From NCBI RefSeq assembly GCF_021283545.2, contig NZ_CP128540.1, positions 4,995,501-5,059,500 on the forward strand: a DNA stretch of 64,000 bases, read 5' to 3'. Origin of the DNA: Pseudomonas alloputida (GTDB taxonomy: Bacteria > Pseudomonadota > Gammaproteobacteria > Pseudomonadales > Pseudomonadaceae). Positions within the stretch are counted from its first letter, which is position 1. Each line of letters starts with the position of its first letter. The translations under genes and the position numbers were made by a program. Positions 55,669-64,000 of this stretch are shown piece after piece. Below the pieces are notes generated by a model that saw only the letters and a program-made list of their open reading frames with translations, searched no databases and was not told the origin of the DNA.

Positions 55669-56330
55669 GACAGGCTCCGCTGCACGGCAGACAGTAAGTG
55701 TTGATCGTCCAGAACCCGCACGCTGCGGCCGCGCCACTGCAGGACTGCGGCGGTGAAGCGTGTGGCGTCCCGGCCACTGCCCAGCAACTGCGGGTCGAGC
55801 CGGTGAATACCGTCGATTTCCTCGACAGCCATCACCACCGGCCCGCCTTCGGCGGCCAGAATCAGCATACGTGGCATCGCCCGTGCGCTGCGTTGCTCGG
55901 TGGAGCCGGCCTGCACCCCGAGCAAGTCAGCCAGGGACAGGCACGGCACCAACGCACCGCGTACATTGGCAACCCCGTGCAGCAGCCGCGAGCGCTGGTG
56001 CGGCAATGAATGCACCGCCTGCAACGGGGCGATTTCGGCCAGGCAGGCGGTAGCCAGCGCCAGCCACTCTTCGCCCAGACGGAACAGCAGCATCGAACGA
56101 CCGGTGTTTTCCGCATCCGGCTGCACCGCTGCAGCCTGGTGCTCCTGCACCAGCGCATAGCGGTCGAGCAAACGCGTGGCCGCAGCGGCATACACCTCGC
56201 AATTGCGGCAATGAACATGCCGCTCCAGCAGTGGGCAATGCTTGTCGCCGCGCACGCCAATGCGGTTCCAGCAGTCGTCGATGTGCGCGTCATCCTCGGC
56301 GAGCAATTGCATCGCGAATTCACTGTTCAT
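55665..56330 (-). CDS. wspD: CheW-like coupling protein WspD with N-terminal cysteine cluster
   Basis: 221 aa. Residues ~80-215 are a CheW domain (LFRLGEEWLALATACLAEI, LVPCLSLADLLG). The N-terminal part holds C20, H31, C32, H38, H40, C41 and C44 (DDCWNRIGV, KHCPLLERHVHCRNC), a cluster fit for a metal or redox site that plain CheW lacks. Links WspA to WspE. Overlaps wspC and wspE by four bases each. Confidence 0.93.
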   Translation of the reverse strand: MNSEFAMQLLAEDDAHIDDCWNRIGVRGDKHCPLLERHVHCRNCEVYAAAATRLLDRYALVQEHQAAAVQPDAENTGRSMLLFRLGEEWLALATACLAEIAPLQAVHSLPHQRSRLLHGVANVRGALVPCLSLADLLGVQAGSTEQRSARAMPRMLILAAEGGPVVMAVEEIDGIHRLDPQLLGSGRDATRFTAAVLQWRGRSVRVLDDQHLLSAVQRSLS

Positions 56331-57601
56331 CGTTCAGACTCCCGGCCAGCCCGCGCCGCGCGCTCCTGAAGGCGCCGAGCGCCGGCCAGGTCACCCTGGG
56401 CCGCCAGCAAGGCGGCCAGGTGCACCAGCGCCTCGGGGTGCTGTGGTTCCAGGTACAGGGCCTTGCGATAGTGGCTCAGCGCCTGCTGCGCATCGCCTTC
56501 GGTATCACTGAGCAAACCCAGCCAGTAGTACACCTGTGCCGACGGCGGGTACTGGCTCAGGTAGCGTTGGCATTCGCTACGGGCCTGCTCGCTGGCACCG
56601 GCATTGGCCAGCCGGGCAATGCCGGCCAGCAACTCGCTGGCCCCCTCGTGGCTGTGCTCGCGGGCTCGCGCTGGCCTGGCCGCCACCGGCAGCACACGCC
56701 GCGAACGAGGCAACGGCACACTGGGCTGCGGATAAACCGGTGCGGGCAACGTCGTGAACGCACGCTTGGCAGTTTGGGCGGGTGCCGCCGCCAAGGGAGC
56801 GCTGTCGCCTTCGTGACGCACATAGGCAAACGACTGGGCGATCCCCAATGGACGCATGCCCATGCGTGCCAGCAAGCTGCCTTCGGCCGGGCCGATGAAC
56901 AGCACACCCTGCGGATGCAGCAAGCGCTTGAGCACTTCGAACACACGCTGTTGGGTCGGTACGTCGAAATAGATCAACAGGTTGCGACAGAACACGAAGT
57001 CATACAGGCCGTCGCGGCTGGCCAGCGCCGGGTCAAGCACATTGCCCACCCGCAGGCTGACTTGCTGGCGTACCCGCTCATGCAGGCGGTGGCCTTCGTC
57101 CAGAGCATCGAAGTAGCGCTCGCGAAAGCCCAGTTCGCTACCCCGGAACGCATTGCGCCCATATACCGCCTGCCCGGCCTTGGCTACCGAACTTGGGCTG
57201 ATGTCCATTCCATCGACAAGGAATGCCCCAGGCGCCATGCCGGCGTCAAACAAGGCCATGGCCAGCGAATAGGGCTCCTCGCCGGTAGAGCACGGCAGGC
57301 TGAGCAATCGCAGCGGGCGCGCGCCAGCCAGTTGAGCCAGCCGTTTATGGGCCAGGCTGGCCAGCGCAGTGAAGGATTCGGGGTAACGGAAAAACCAGGT
57401 TTCCGGGACGATCACCGCTTCGATCAGCGCCTGTTGCTCATCTGCCGATTGCTGCAGGCGCAGCCAGTAATCGTCCAGGTCCATTGCGCCCGCAGCCACG
57501 CAACGTTGGCGCAGCGCGCGTTCGACCATGGGCGCGCCCACCGACTCCACGTCCAGGCCAATACGCTCGCGCAAGAAGCGGAAGAAACGCTGTTCGTTCA
57601 T
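56327..57601 (-). CDS. wspC: CheR-type methyltransferase WspC with TPR tail
   Basis: 424 aa. CheR domain (1-~275) with LLSLPCSTGEEPYSLAMAL (SAM), FRGSELGFRERYFD, and YDFVFCRNLLIYFD. A Pro/Ala/Arg-rich linker (~285-325) leads to a C-terminal TPR region (about 330-415, QVYYWLGLLSDTEGDAQQAL). Methylates WspA glutamates, opposing WspF. Overlaps wspB and wspD by ATGA. Confidence 0.95.
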   Translation of the reverse strand: MNEQRFFRFLRERIGLDVESVGAPMVERALRQRCVAAGAMDLDDYWLRLQQSADEQQALIEAVIVPETWFFRYPESFTALASLAHKRLAQLAGARPLRLLSLPCSTGEEPYSLAMALFDAGMAPGAFLVDGMDISPSSVAKAGQAVYGRNAFRGSELGFRERYFDALDEGHRLHERVRQQVSLRVGNVLDPALASRDGLYDFVFCRNLLIYFDVPTQQRVFEVLKRLLHPQGVLFIGPAEGSLLARMGMRPLGIAQSFAYVRHEGDSAPLAAAPAQTAKRAFTTLPAPVYPQPSVPLPRSRRVLPVAARPARAREHSHEGASELLAGIARLANAGASEQARSECQRYLSQYPPSAQVYYWLGLLSDTEGDAQQALSHYRKALYLEPQHPEALVHLAALLAAQGDLAGARRLQERAARAGRESER

Positions 57602-58104
57602 GTAGGCATCCCTGTCGGGTCTTGCGTGTACAGCAATGCGTGCACGGTGTCGGGCAGCAGGTCATTGACTTCGATGCGCTGCAGCAGGCCTTGGGCATCC
57701 TGGCGCACCGGGCCCAGATAAGGCGCATCGCCTGTGTCCACCCCATAGGGCTGGAACTCGTCCGGTTGGCAACGCAGGGTTTCGGTGGCCTGCTCCAGGA
57801 TCAGGCCAAGCTGCAGGCCGCCTCGGTAGTGCACCAGCACCAGGCGGGTGCTGGTGCGTTGCACCGCCGGCTGGCCAAAGCTCAAGGCGGCAAGGTCGAT
57901 GACCGGAACCAGCTGGCCACGATGGGCGAGAATGCCCGCGACCCAGGCAGGTGCCTGGGCGATCGGCTTGAGCGGCTGACGCGGCAACACTTCGATCACC
58001 TCGTGCACGCTCAGGGCAAAACGCTGCGCTCTGATGCGAAACTGCAGGTACAACGCCCCCTCGGTGTTCGCCGCCCGAGCGGTGCGCAGTTGCAAGTCGT
58101 TCAT
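57598..58104 (-). CDS. wspB: CheW-like coupling protein WspB
   Basis: 168 aa, single CheW domain (about 18-155) with YLQFRIRAQRFALSVHEVIEVLP and AGILAHRGQLVPVIDLAAL. Lacks the cysteine N-terminus of WspD. It begins 5 bp after wspA and overlaps wspC by four bases. Couples WspA arrays to WspE. Confidence 0.95.
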   Translation of the reverse strand: MNDLQLRTARAANTEGALYLQFRIRAQRFALSVHEVIEVLPRQPLKPIAQAPAWVAGILAHRGQLVPVIDLAALSFGQPAVQRTSTRLVLVHYRGGLQLGLILEQATETLRCQPDEFQPYGVDTGDAPYLGPVRQDAQGLLQRIEVNDLLPDTVHALLYTQDPTGMPT

Positions 58105-58109
58105 CGCGG

Positions 58110-59732
58110 TCAGACTTTGAAGCGCGACACGCCGCCACGCAGGCCCGCGACCACCTGGCTCAGCTCGTCGATGGCATAGCTGGCCTGGCGCAGCGACTCG
58201 ACAGTCTGGGTGCTGGCATCGCTGAGCTGGGCCAGCGCCTGATTGATCTGCTCGGCACCGGTGGCCTGGGCCTGCATGCCTTCGTTGACCATCAATACAC
58301 GCGGCGCCAAGGCCTGCACCTGGTGAATGATCTGGCTCAGTTGCTCGCCCACCTGCTGCACCTCGAACATGCCGCGGCGCACTTCTTCGGAGAACTTGTC
58401 CATCCCCATGACACCGGCCGACACTGCCGACTGGATCTCGCGCACCATTTGCTCGATGTCGTAGGTGGCCACGGCGGTCTGGTCGGCCAGGCGGCGCACT
58501 TCGGTAGCGACCACGGCAAAGCCGCGGCCATATTCACCGGCCTTTTCCGCTTCGATGGCGGCGTTGAGCGACAGCAGATTGGTCTGGTCGGCAACCTTGA
58601 CGATGGTTACCACCATCTGGGTGATGTTGCTGGCTTTCTCGTTGAGGATACCAAGCTTGGCATTGACCAGGTCGGCAGCGCCCATCACCTGGTGCATGGT
58701 CTCTTCCATGCGTGCCAGGCCCTGCTGCCCGGAGCCTGCCAGACTGGATGCCTGATCAGCAGCCGTCGTCACTTCGGTCATGGTGCGCACCAGGTCCCGC
58801 GAAGTCGCGGCGATTTCCCGCGAGGTGGCGCCAATTTCGGTGGTGGTGGCGGCCGTCTCGGTGGCGGTGGCCTGCTGCTGCTTGGACGTGGCGGCAATTT
58901 CGGTGACCGAAGTGGTCACCTGCACCGACGAGCGTTGGGCCTGGGCCACCAGGTTGGCCAGTGCCTCGGCCATTTCGTTGAAGCCGCTTTCGATGGCACC
59001 GAATTCGTCCTTGCGATCCAGGCTCAGGCGCATGCTCAGGTCACCGGAACGCAGCTTGTCGAGGGCATGCACGATACGCTGCATGGGCGCTGTGATAGCG
59101 CGCAGCAGCAACAGGCCGCAGATGCCGGCAGCGACGATTGCCAGCAGCAGTGAGACCACCATGCTGCCCTTTGCCGTGTTGACTGCGTTGACGATATCGT
59201 TGGTGGCGGCATCGGCAGAGGCCCGATTATTCTCGATCACTTCATTCAGGTGCTCGCGCCCATCCTTCCAGGCCGGAGTAAGTACCTCGGTGATCAGCCG
59301 CTGGGCCTCGTCGTAGTTGCGCTGACCGTAGGCATCGAGCACCTGGTTGACGATCTTGAGGTAGCTTTCTTCCAGTTGCACGAAGCTGTCAAATCGGGCC
59401 TGGTCGTCTTTGTCCTGGATGGTGGCCTGGTAGCTGGCCATGTATTGCTTCAGCCGGTTATCGAAGCTTCTGAACAGTTCCAGATCGGCCGATGTGATTT
59501 CACGATGGTTGGACAGGCCCACCAGTTGCTGGCTGGTGACGTAGCTGTCGACCCAGGCGCTGCGGATCATCGAGCTGTAGTAGACGCCGGGAATGCTGTC
59601 GGTCCCCACCGCCTCTTCGGCGGTTTCGATAGTCACCAACCGCGAGTAGGCGGCCACGATCATCAGCAGCATGATGGCGATGATCACGGCGAAACTTGCC
59701 AGGATCCGTTGGCGCAAGGTCCAGTTCTTCAC
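58110..59732 (-). CDS. wspA: methyl-accepting surface-sensing receptor WspA
   Basis: 540 aa. TM1 about 9-31, a periplasmic four-helix-bundle domain (~32-190), TM2 (~191-213, [21 protein letters not shown]), HAMP (~214-266), then a long cytoplasmic coiled coil with the signalling tip [20 protein letters not shown]. Senses surface contact/envelope stress and activates WspE. First gene of wspABCDEFR; a TATACT -10 box (59781-59776) lies upstream. Confidence 0.95.
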   Translation of the reverse strand: MKNWTLRQRILASFAVIIAIMLLMIVAAYSRLVTIETAEEAVGTDSIPGVYYSSMIRSAWVDSYVTSQQLVGLSNHREITSADLELFRSFDNRLKQYMASYQATIQDKDDQARFDSFVQLEESYLKIVNQVLDAYGQRNYDEAQRLITEVLTPAWKDGREHLNEVIENNRASADAATNDIVNAVNTAKGSMVVSLLLAIVAAGICGLLLLRAITAPMQRIVHALDKLRSGDLSMRLSLDRKDEFGAIESGFNEMAEALANLVAQAQRSSVQVTTSVTEIAATSKQQQATATETAATTTEIGATSREIAATSRDLVRTMTEVTTAADQASSLAGSGQQGLARMEETMHQVMGAADLVNAKLGILNEKASNITQMVVTIVKVADQTNLLSLNAAIEAEKAGEYGRGFAVVATEVRRLADQTAVATYDIEQMVREIQSAVSAGVMGMDKFSEEVRRGMFEVQQVGEQLSQIIHQVQALAPRVLMVNEGMQAQATGAEQINQALAQLSDASTQTVESLRQASYAIDELSQVVAGLRGGVSRFKV

Positions 59733-59775
59733 ATTCAGCCCTCAGGAATTCACAACGAGCGGGAAAAATCGCCGA

Positions 59776-59781
59776 AGTATA
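59776..59781 (-). promoter_or_regulatory. candidate wsp operon -10 box
   Basis: TATACT on the minus strand 44 bp upstream of the wspA start, preceded by GGGC; the -35 is weak. Transcription would start near 59769, giving a ~37-nt leader. Confidence 0.4.
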
Positions 59782-59826
59782 GCCCAGAGGTCTTACGGTA
59801 TTGATGTGATTGTCGTCAGGAATTTT

Positions 59827-59876
59827 GCGCCTGTGAGACGGAGCGCCGCACGGGCGGCGCTCGATCTCACAGGCGC
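59827..59876. repeat. second palindromic repeat family, copy 2
   Basis: Two 23-nt arms (59827-59849 and 59854-59876) that pair at 21 of 23 positions around an ACGG loop; outer ends GCGCCTGTGAGA / TCTCACAGGCGC. Same family as 44381-44434. Just past the 3' end of the minus-strand DUF533 gene and upstream of the wsp operon. Confidence 0.88.
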
Positions 59877-59902
59877 TCAATAGGCCGTGGCAAGCACCGC
59901 CA

Positions 59903-60583
59903 CTACGCTGCAGCCAACCGCACCTGGCTTTCCAGTTCCTGGCGCAAGCCCGGGTCCAGCCGCAGCTGGCGGGCCAGCTCGTCCAGGTAGGCACGCTCCA
60001 TGAAGTTTTCCTGATCGACCATCATCACGCTGGCCAGGTACATCTCGGCAGCCATCTCCGGCGTTTGCGCAGCGCGGGCCACTTCGGCCGGGTCCAGCGG
60101 CTTGTTCAGCTCGGCATGCAGCCAGTGCTGCAATTCGCGGTCGCTGTCCAGGCGCGTGAATTCACCCTCGATCAGCGCCCGCTCGCGCTCGTCGATATGC
60201 CCATCGGACTTGGCCGCCGCCACCAGGGCGCGCAGTACCGCCTGGCTGTGCTGCTCGGCCTGGGCCGGCGGCAGGCGGTCGATGGTTTGAGGCTCGGCTG
60301 CGGCCCCCCGCTGGTTTGCCTGCCAGTTGCCGTAAGCTTTATAGGCCAGTACCCCCAGCGCGGCGAGGCCGCCGTAAGTCAGGGCCTTGCCACCGTACTT
60401 GCGGGCCTTCTTGCTACCCAGCAACAGGCCCAGAGCGCCCCCACCCAGCAGGCCGCCCCCTGCCCCGGACAACAACCCGCCCAACCCGCCCGAAGGGCTG
60501 CCAGGCTTGGTGGCGCCCCCCTGCTTTTCGAGCAGTTGCTGGCCGGATTTGAGGAGTTGATCGAGCAAGCCACGGGTGTTCAT
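59903..60583 (-). CDS. DUF533 / TerB-like (YebE-type) membrane protein
   Basis: 226 aa. Gly-rich N-terminal stretch (GGLGGLLSGAGGGLLGGGAL), one membrane segment around 80-100 (LTYGGLAALGVLAYKAY), then a TerB-like helical domain (about 115-215) with SDGHIDERERALI and PEMAAEMYLAS. E. coli YebE is an envelope-stress protein; function unknown. Divergent from the ABC transporter genes. Confidence 0.87.
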   Translation of the reverse strand: MNTRGLLDQLLKSGQQLLEKQGGATKPGSPSGGLGGLLSGAGGGLLGGGALGLLLGSKKARKYGGKALTYGGLAALGVLAYKAYGNWQANQRGAAAEPQTIDRLPPAQAEQHSQAVLRALVAAAKSDGHIDERERALIEGEFTRLDSDRELQHWLHAELNKPLDPAEVARAAQTPEMAAEMYLASVMMVDQENFMERAYLDELARQLRLDPGLRQELESQVRLAAA

Positions 60584-60799
60584 TCGCGTGTCTCCACGTA
60601 AGAAGATTCAAACGCCAGAGTAAGGCTTGGAGGAGCACACGCCATGCAGGGATTTGCTTCAGGATGTTGCGTTAGCGGGCAAAAAGCCAACTAGACTCGA
60701 TATCGCCAATACCTCGCACTCACGCACTACGCTTATAACGATTGTTTCACTGCTTGCCTCATGACTGCCCGAACAAGATCGCCAAGAAGAGGGAACACC

Positions 60800-61951
60800 A
60801 TGTCAGTGCACAAGACCGCATTGCTCGGCGCCACCACCTGCGCCATGCTGGCCGGCGCCAGCCTGCAGGCCGCCGAAACGCTCAAGGCCCTGGGGGACGG
60901 CGAGGGGCGCCTGGACATCGTCGCCTGGCCCGGTTACATCGAACGCGGTGAAAGCGACAAGGCCTACGATTGGGTGACCGGTTTCGAAAAGGAAACCGGC
61001 TGCAAGGTCAGCGTGAAAACGGCCGCCACCTCGGACGAGATGGTCAGCCTGATGACCAAGGGCGGCTATGACCTGGTCACCGCCTCGGGCGATGCATCGC
61101 TGCGGCTGATTGCAGGCAAGCGCGTACAGCCGATCAACACTGCCCTGATCCCCAACTGGAAGAGCATCGACCCGCGCCTGCAGAACGGTAGCTGGTATGT
61201 GGTCGACAAGCAGGTGTACGGCACGCCGTACCAGTGGGGGCCAAACGTGCTGCTGTACAACACCGATACCTTCAAGCAGGCGCCCACCAGCTGGAGCGTG
61301 GTGTTCGAGCCGCAGAACCTGCCCGACGGCAAGCCAAACAAGGGCCGCGTGCAAGCCTATGACGGGCCGATCTACATCGCCGATGCAGCGCTGTACCTGA
61401 AGTCGGCCAGGCCTGAACTGGGCATCAAGGACCCGTACGAACTGAACGAGGCACAATACAAGGCCGTGCTGGAACTGCTGCGCCAGCAACAACCGCTGAT
61501 CCACCGCTATTGGCATGACGCCACGGTCCAGATGAGCGATGTGAAAAACGAAGGCGTGGTTGCCTCAAGCTCCTGGGGCTACATGGTCAATGGCCTCAAG
61601 GCCGAGAACCAGCCAGTGGCCTCGACCATTCCCAAGGAGGGCGCGACCGGCTGGGCCGACACCACCATGCTGCACGCCGAGGCCAAGCACCCCAATTGCG
61701 CCTACAAGTGGATGGACTGGTCGTTGCAACCTAAGGTGCAAGGCGATGTGGCGGCCTGGTTCGGCTCGTTGCCGGCTGTGCCGGCGGCGTGCACCGGCAG
61801 CGAGCTGCTGGGGGCCGAGGGCTGCAAGACCAACGGCTTCGACAACTTCGACAAGATTGCCTTCTGGAAAACACCGCAGGCCCAAGGGGGCAAGTTCGTG
61901 CCTTACAGCCGCTGGACCCAGGACTACATTGCGATCATGGGTGGTCGCTGA
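60800..61951 (+). CDS. ABC transporter periplasmic substrate-binding protein (YdcS-like, polyamine type)
   Basis: 383 aa from the ATG at 60800 (MSVHKTALLGATTCAMLAG), with GAGGG upstream. Signal peptide 1-23. PotD/PotF-like fold: LDIVAWPGYIERG, YDLVTASGDASLRL, YGTPYQWGPNVLLYN and WMDWSLQPKVQGDVA. Probably binds putrescine or a related polyamine; the ligand is inferred. A TTATAAC -10-like box lies at ~60732. An inverted REP pair separates it from the ATPase gene. Confidence 0.9.
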   Translation: MSVHKTALLGATTCAMLAGASLQAAETLKALGDGEGRLDIVAWPGYIERGESDKAYDWVTGFEKETGCKVSVKTAATSDEMVSLMTKGGYDLVTASGDASLRLIAGKRVQPINTALIPNWKSIDPRLQNGSWYVVDKQVYGTPYQWGPNVLLYNTDTFKQAPTSWSVVFEPQNLPDGKPNKGRVQAYDGPIYIADAALYLKSARPELGIKDPYELNEAQYKAVLELLRQQQPLIHRYWHDATVQMSDVKNEGVVASSSWGYMVNGLKAENQPVASTIPKEGATGWADTTMLHAEAKHPNCAYKWMDWSLQPKVQGDVAAWFGSLPAVPAACTGSELLGAEGCKTNGFDNFDKIAFWKTPQAQGGKFVPYSRWTQDYIAIMGGR

Positions 61952-61970
61952 GGTTGCCTGAATGCCTGTA

Positions 61971-62066
61971 CCGGCCTTTTCCCGGGCAAGCCCGCTCCCC
62001 CAGGTTCTTCACCGCCTGCAAGGGTGGCGCGCCCTGTAGGAGCGGGTTCACCCGCGAAGAGGCCGG
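61971..62066. repeat. inverted REP pair between binding protein and ATPase genes
   Basis: CCGGCCTTTTCCCGGGCAAG (from 61971) and the opposite-facing TAGGAGCGGGTTCACCCGCG ending at 62066 in GGCCGG. Lies inside an operon, immediately after the gene for the abundant periplasmic component. Confidence 0.9.
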
Positions 62067-62099
62067 CACAGGAGAACCCTTGTTGTCCGGAGTCCACGC

Positions 62100-63131
62100 A
62101 TGCCCCTAGCCGTCCAGTTCACCCAGGTTTCCCGCACCTTCGGCGAGGTCAAGGCCGTCGACCAGGTCAGCATCGACATCATCGATGGCGAGTTCTTTTC
62201 CATGCTCGGCCCTTCCGGCTCGGGCAAGACCACCTGCCTGCGCCTGATCGCAGGCTTCGAGCAACCCTCCAGCGGTTCGATCCGCATCCAAGGGGTCGAG
62301 GCCGCTGGCCTGCCGCCCTACCAACGTGACGTCAACACTGTGTTCCAGGACTATGCGCTGTTCCCGCACATGAACGTGCTGGAGAACATCGCCTATGGCC
62401 TGAAGGTAAAAGGCGTGGGCAAGGCCGAACGCCACAGCCGCGCCGAAGAAGCCCTGGCCATGGTGGCCCTGGCCGGCTATGGCGCGCGCAAGCCGGCACA
62501 GCTGTCTGGCGGCCAGCGTCAGCGCGTGGCCCTGGCCCGGGCGTTGGTCAACCGGCCGCGGGTGCTGCTGCTGGATGAGCCACTGGGCGCGCTGGACCTG
62601 AAATTGCGCGAACAGATGCAAGGCGAGCTGAAAAAGCTGCAACGCCAACTGGGCATCACCTTCATCTTCGTCACCCACGACCAGACCGAGGCGCTGTCGA
62701 TGTCCGACCGGGTCGCGGTGTTCAACCGCGGCCGTATCGAACAGGTCGACACCCCGCGCAACCTGTACATGAAGCCCAGCACAACCTTCGTCGCTGAATT
62801 TGTCGGCACGTCCAACGTGGTGCGGGGCGAGCTGGCCATGCAGATCAACGGCAGCCCGGCGCCCTTTTCCATCCGTCCCGAGCTCATTCGCCTGGGCGAC
62901 CCGGTAGTGACCAGCCATGAGGTACAGGTCAGCGGCGTGCTGCACGATGTCCAGTACCAAGGCAGCGCCACCCGCTACGAACTGCAGCTGGACAACGGTC
63001 AACTGCTGGCAGTAAGCCAGGCCAATGACCGCTGGCAGAAGCAGATGCAGGCCTGGCAGCTCGGGCAACGCCTGCAGGCGCACTGGCCCCGCGAGGCCAT
63101 GACGGTGCTGCAGGAAACCGAGGGCCGCTGA
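62100..63131 (+). CDS. ABC transporter ATP-binding protein (YdcT/PotA-like)
   Basis: 343 aa. Walker A GPSGSGKTT (37-45), Q-loop FQDYALFPHM, signature LSGGQRQRVALARAL, Walker B VLLLDEP, H-loop FVTHDQTEA, and a C-terminal TOBE domain (about 260-335, ISIRPE-like FSIRPELIRLG). Energises uptake; one base separates its stop from the permease start codon. Confidence 0.94.
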   Translation: MPLAVQFTQVSRTFGEVKAVDQVSIDIIDGEFFSMLGPSGSGKTTCLRLIAGFEQPSSGSIRIQGVEAAGLPPYQRDVNTVFQDYALFPHMNVLENIAYGLKVKGVGKAERHSRAEEALAMVALAGYGARKPAQLSGGQRQRVALARALVNRPRVLLLDEPLGALDLKLREQMQGELKKLQRQLGITFIFVTHDQTEALSMSDRVAVFNRGRIEQVDTPRNLYMKPSTTFVAEFVGTSNVVRGELAMQINGSPAPFSIRPELIRLGDPVVTSHEVQVSGVLHDVQYQGSATRYELQLDNGQLLAVSQANDRWQKQMQAWQLGQRLQAHWPREAMTVLQETEGR

Positions 63132-63132
63132 C

Positions 63133-64000
63133 ATGAGCACACTGCGCACCCTGTCCAACCTGCTGTACCGGCGCCCCAACCTGTACCTGGCACTGCTGTT
63201 GATCCCGCCGCTGACCTGGTTCGGCGCGATTTACCTGGGCTCGCTGCTGAACCTGCTGTGGCAGGGCTTCTATACCTTCGACGACTTCACCATGGCGGTG
63301 ACCCCGGACCTGACCCTGGGCAACTTCGCCGCGCTGTTCAACCCGTCGAACTTCGACATCATCCTGCGCACCCTGGGCATGGCGGTGGCAGTGTCGCTGG
63401 CCAGCGCGGTACTGGCCTTCCCCATCGCCTATTACATGGCGCGCTACACCAGCGGCAAGACCAAGGCGTTTTTCTACATCGCGGTGATGATGCCGATGTG
63501 GGCCAGCTACATCGTCAAGACCTATGCCTGGACCCTGCTGCTGGCCAAGGGCGGCGTGGCCCAGTGGTTCGTCCAGCAGTTGCACCTGGATGGCCTGCTG
63601 CAGGCGGTGCTGGCCGTGCCGGGCGTGGGCGGCAGCACGCTGTCGACTTCACACCTGGGGCGCTTCCTGGTGTTCGTGTACATCTGGCTGCCATTCATGA
63701 TCCTGCCGATCCAGGCCTCGCTGGAGCGCTTGCCACCGTCGCTGCTGCAGGCTTCGGCCGACCTGGGCGCCCGGCCAGGGCAAACCTTCGTGCAGGTGAT
63801 CCTGCCGCTGTCGATCCCCGGCATCGCCGCCGGCTCGATCTTCACCTTCTCGCTCACCCTGGGCGACTTCATCGTGCCGCAGCTGGTCGGCCCGCCCGGC
63901 TACTTCATCGGCAGCATGGTCTATGCCCAGCAAGGGGCGATCGGCAACATGCCGATGGCCGCCGCGTTCACCTTGGTGCCAATCGTGCTGATCGCGGTAT
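63133..64000 (+). CDS. ABC transporter permease (YdcU/PotB-like), partial
   Basis: 289 codons from the ATG at 63133 (MSTLRTLSNLLYRRPNLYLALL); the 3' end is outside the window. About five or six membrane helices are visible. The EAA loop ASADLGARPGQTFVQVILPLSIPG, which docks the ATPase, is intact. A second permease (YdcV-like) is expected beyond the edge. Confidence 0.93.
   Translation, partial: MSTLRTLSNLLYRRPNLYLALLLIPPLTWFGAIYLGSLLNLLWQGFYTFDDFTMAVTPDLTLGNFAALFNPSNFDIILRTLGMAVAVSLASAVLAFPIAYYMARYTSGKTKAFFYIAVMMPMWASYIVKTYAWTLLLAKGGVAQWFVQQLHLDGLLQAVLAVPGVGGSTLSTSHLGRFLVFVYIWLPFMILPIQASLERLPPSLLQASADLGARPGQTFVQVILPLSIPGIAAGSIFTFSLTLGDFIVPQLVGPPGYFIGSMVYAQQGAIGNMPMAAAFTLVPIVLIAV

Overview
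The window is a stretch of ordinary, GC-rich Pseudomonas chromosome. Almost every protein reads as a Pseudomonas putida-group orthologue. The non-coding punctuation is also typical of that group: about nine loci carry the P. putida-type REP palindrome (core TTCGCGGG...CCCGCTCC(T/C)ACAGG). No rRNA or tRNA gene, insertion sequence, integrase or CRISPR array was found. Coding density is very high, and the only gene-free stretch over 300 bp (5805-6150) holds the rpsB leader and the map promoter region.

Layout. 1-5804 (minus strand) is the conserved dxr-cdsA-uppS-frr-pyrH-tsf-rpsB cluster for isoprenoid, phospholipid and cell-wall lipid carrier synthesis and translation; dxr runs off the left edge. 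6151-10904 (plus) holds map, glnD and dapC. 11010-13493 holds a CPA1-type Na+/H+ antiporter and a GraTA (HigBA-type) toxin-antitoxin pair with its own promoter and perfect operator palindrome. 13618-22907 holds an ArsC/Spx-like protein, dapD, csdA-csdE, tcdA, an NdvB-type GH17-GT2 glucan synthase, dapE, rlmA and a small hypothetical gene. 23030-32267 holds a cold-shock protein, plsB, a YbaY lipoprotein, a DUF4197 protein, and an RND efflux pump with membrane fusion protein and divergent TetR regulator.

32281-38579 is the most accessory-looking part. It has an orphan Rhs-core protein with an unrecognised, relatively AT-rich tail, a heptamer repeat array, rsmJ, an internally duplicated hypothetical protein, and a compact minus-strand group (96-aa protein, DUF72, PEP-mutase-like, extensin-like), followed by tsaB. 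38719-44312 holds adk, ppc, a small conserved protein, and a DUF4398 lipoprotein/OmpA-like lipoprotein (LptF-type) pair with possible AlgU-type promoters. 44454-48318 holds a three-gene overlapping group with an alpha/beta-hydrolase lipoprotein and a DUF1704 (QEGLA, MATCAP-like) putative metallopeptidase, then a lipoprotein and a TetR regulator. 48485-51176 holds lysS and prfB, the latter with the programmed +1 frameshift. 51314-59732 is the complete wspABCDEFR surface-sensing/c-di-GMP operon, its genes overlapping by ATGA junctions. 59903-64000 holds a DUF533 protein and the start of a YdcSTU-like polyamine-type ABC transporter that runs off the right edge.

Several parts meet in surface life: Wsp makes c-di-GMP on contact, NdvB-type enzymes make beta-glucans linked to biofilm tolerance in P. 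aeruginosa, and the LptF-type pair is envelope-stress linked there. No clearly new multi-gene defence or mobile system was found. The best leads for under-described biology are the orphan Rhs tail, the DUF1704 peptidase group, the duplicated 206-aa protein, the tetra-cysteine N-terminus of WspD, a second palindromic repeat family (44387 and 59827), and a hairpin placed between ribosome binding site and start codon of the ArsC-like gene.
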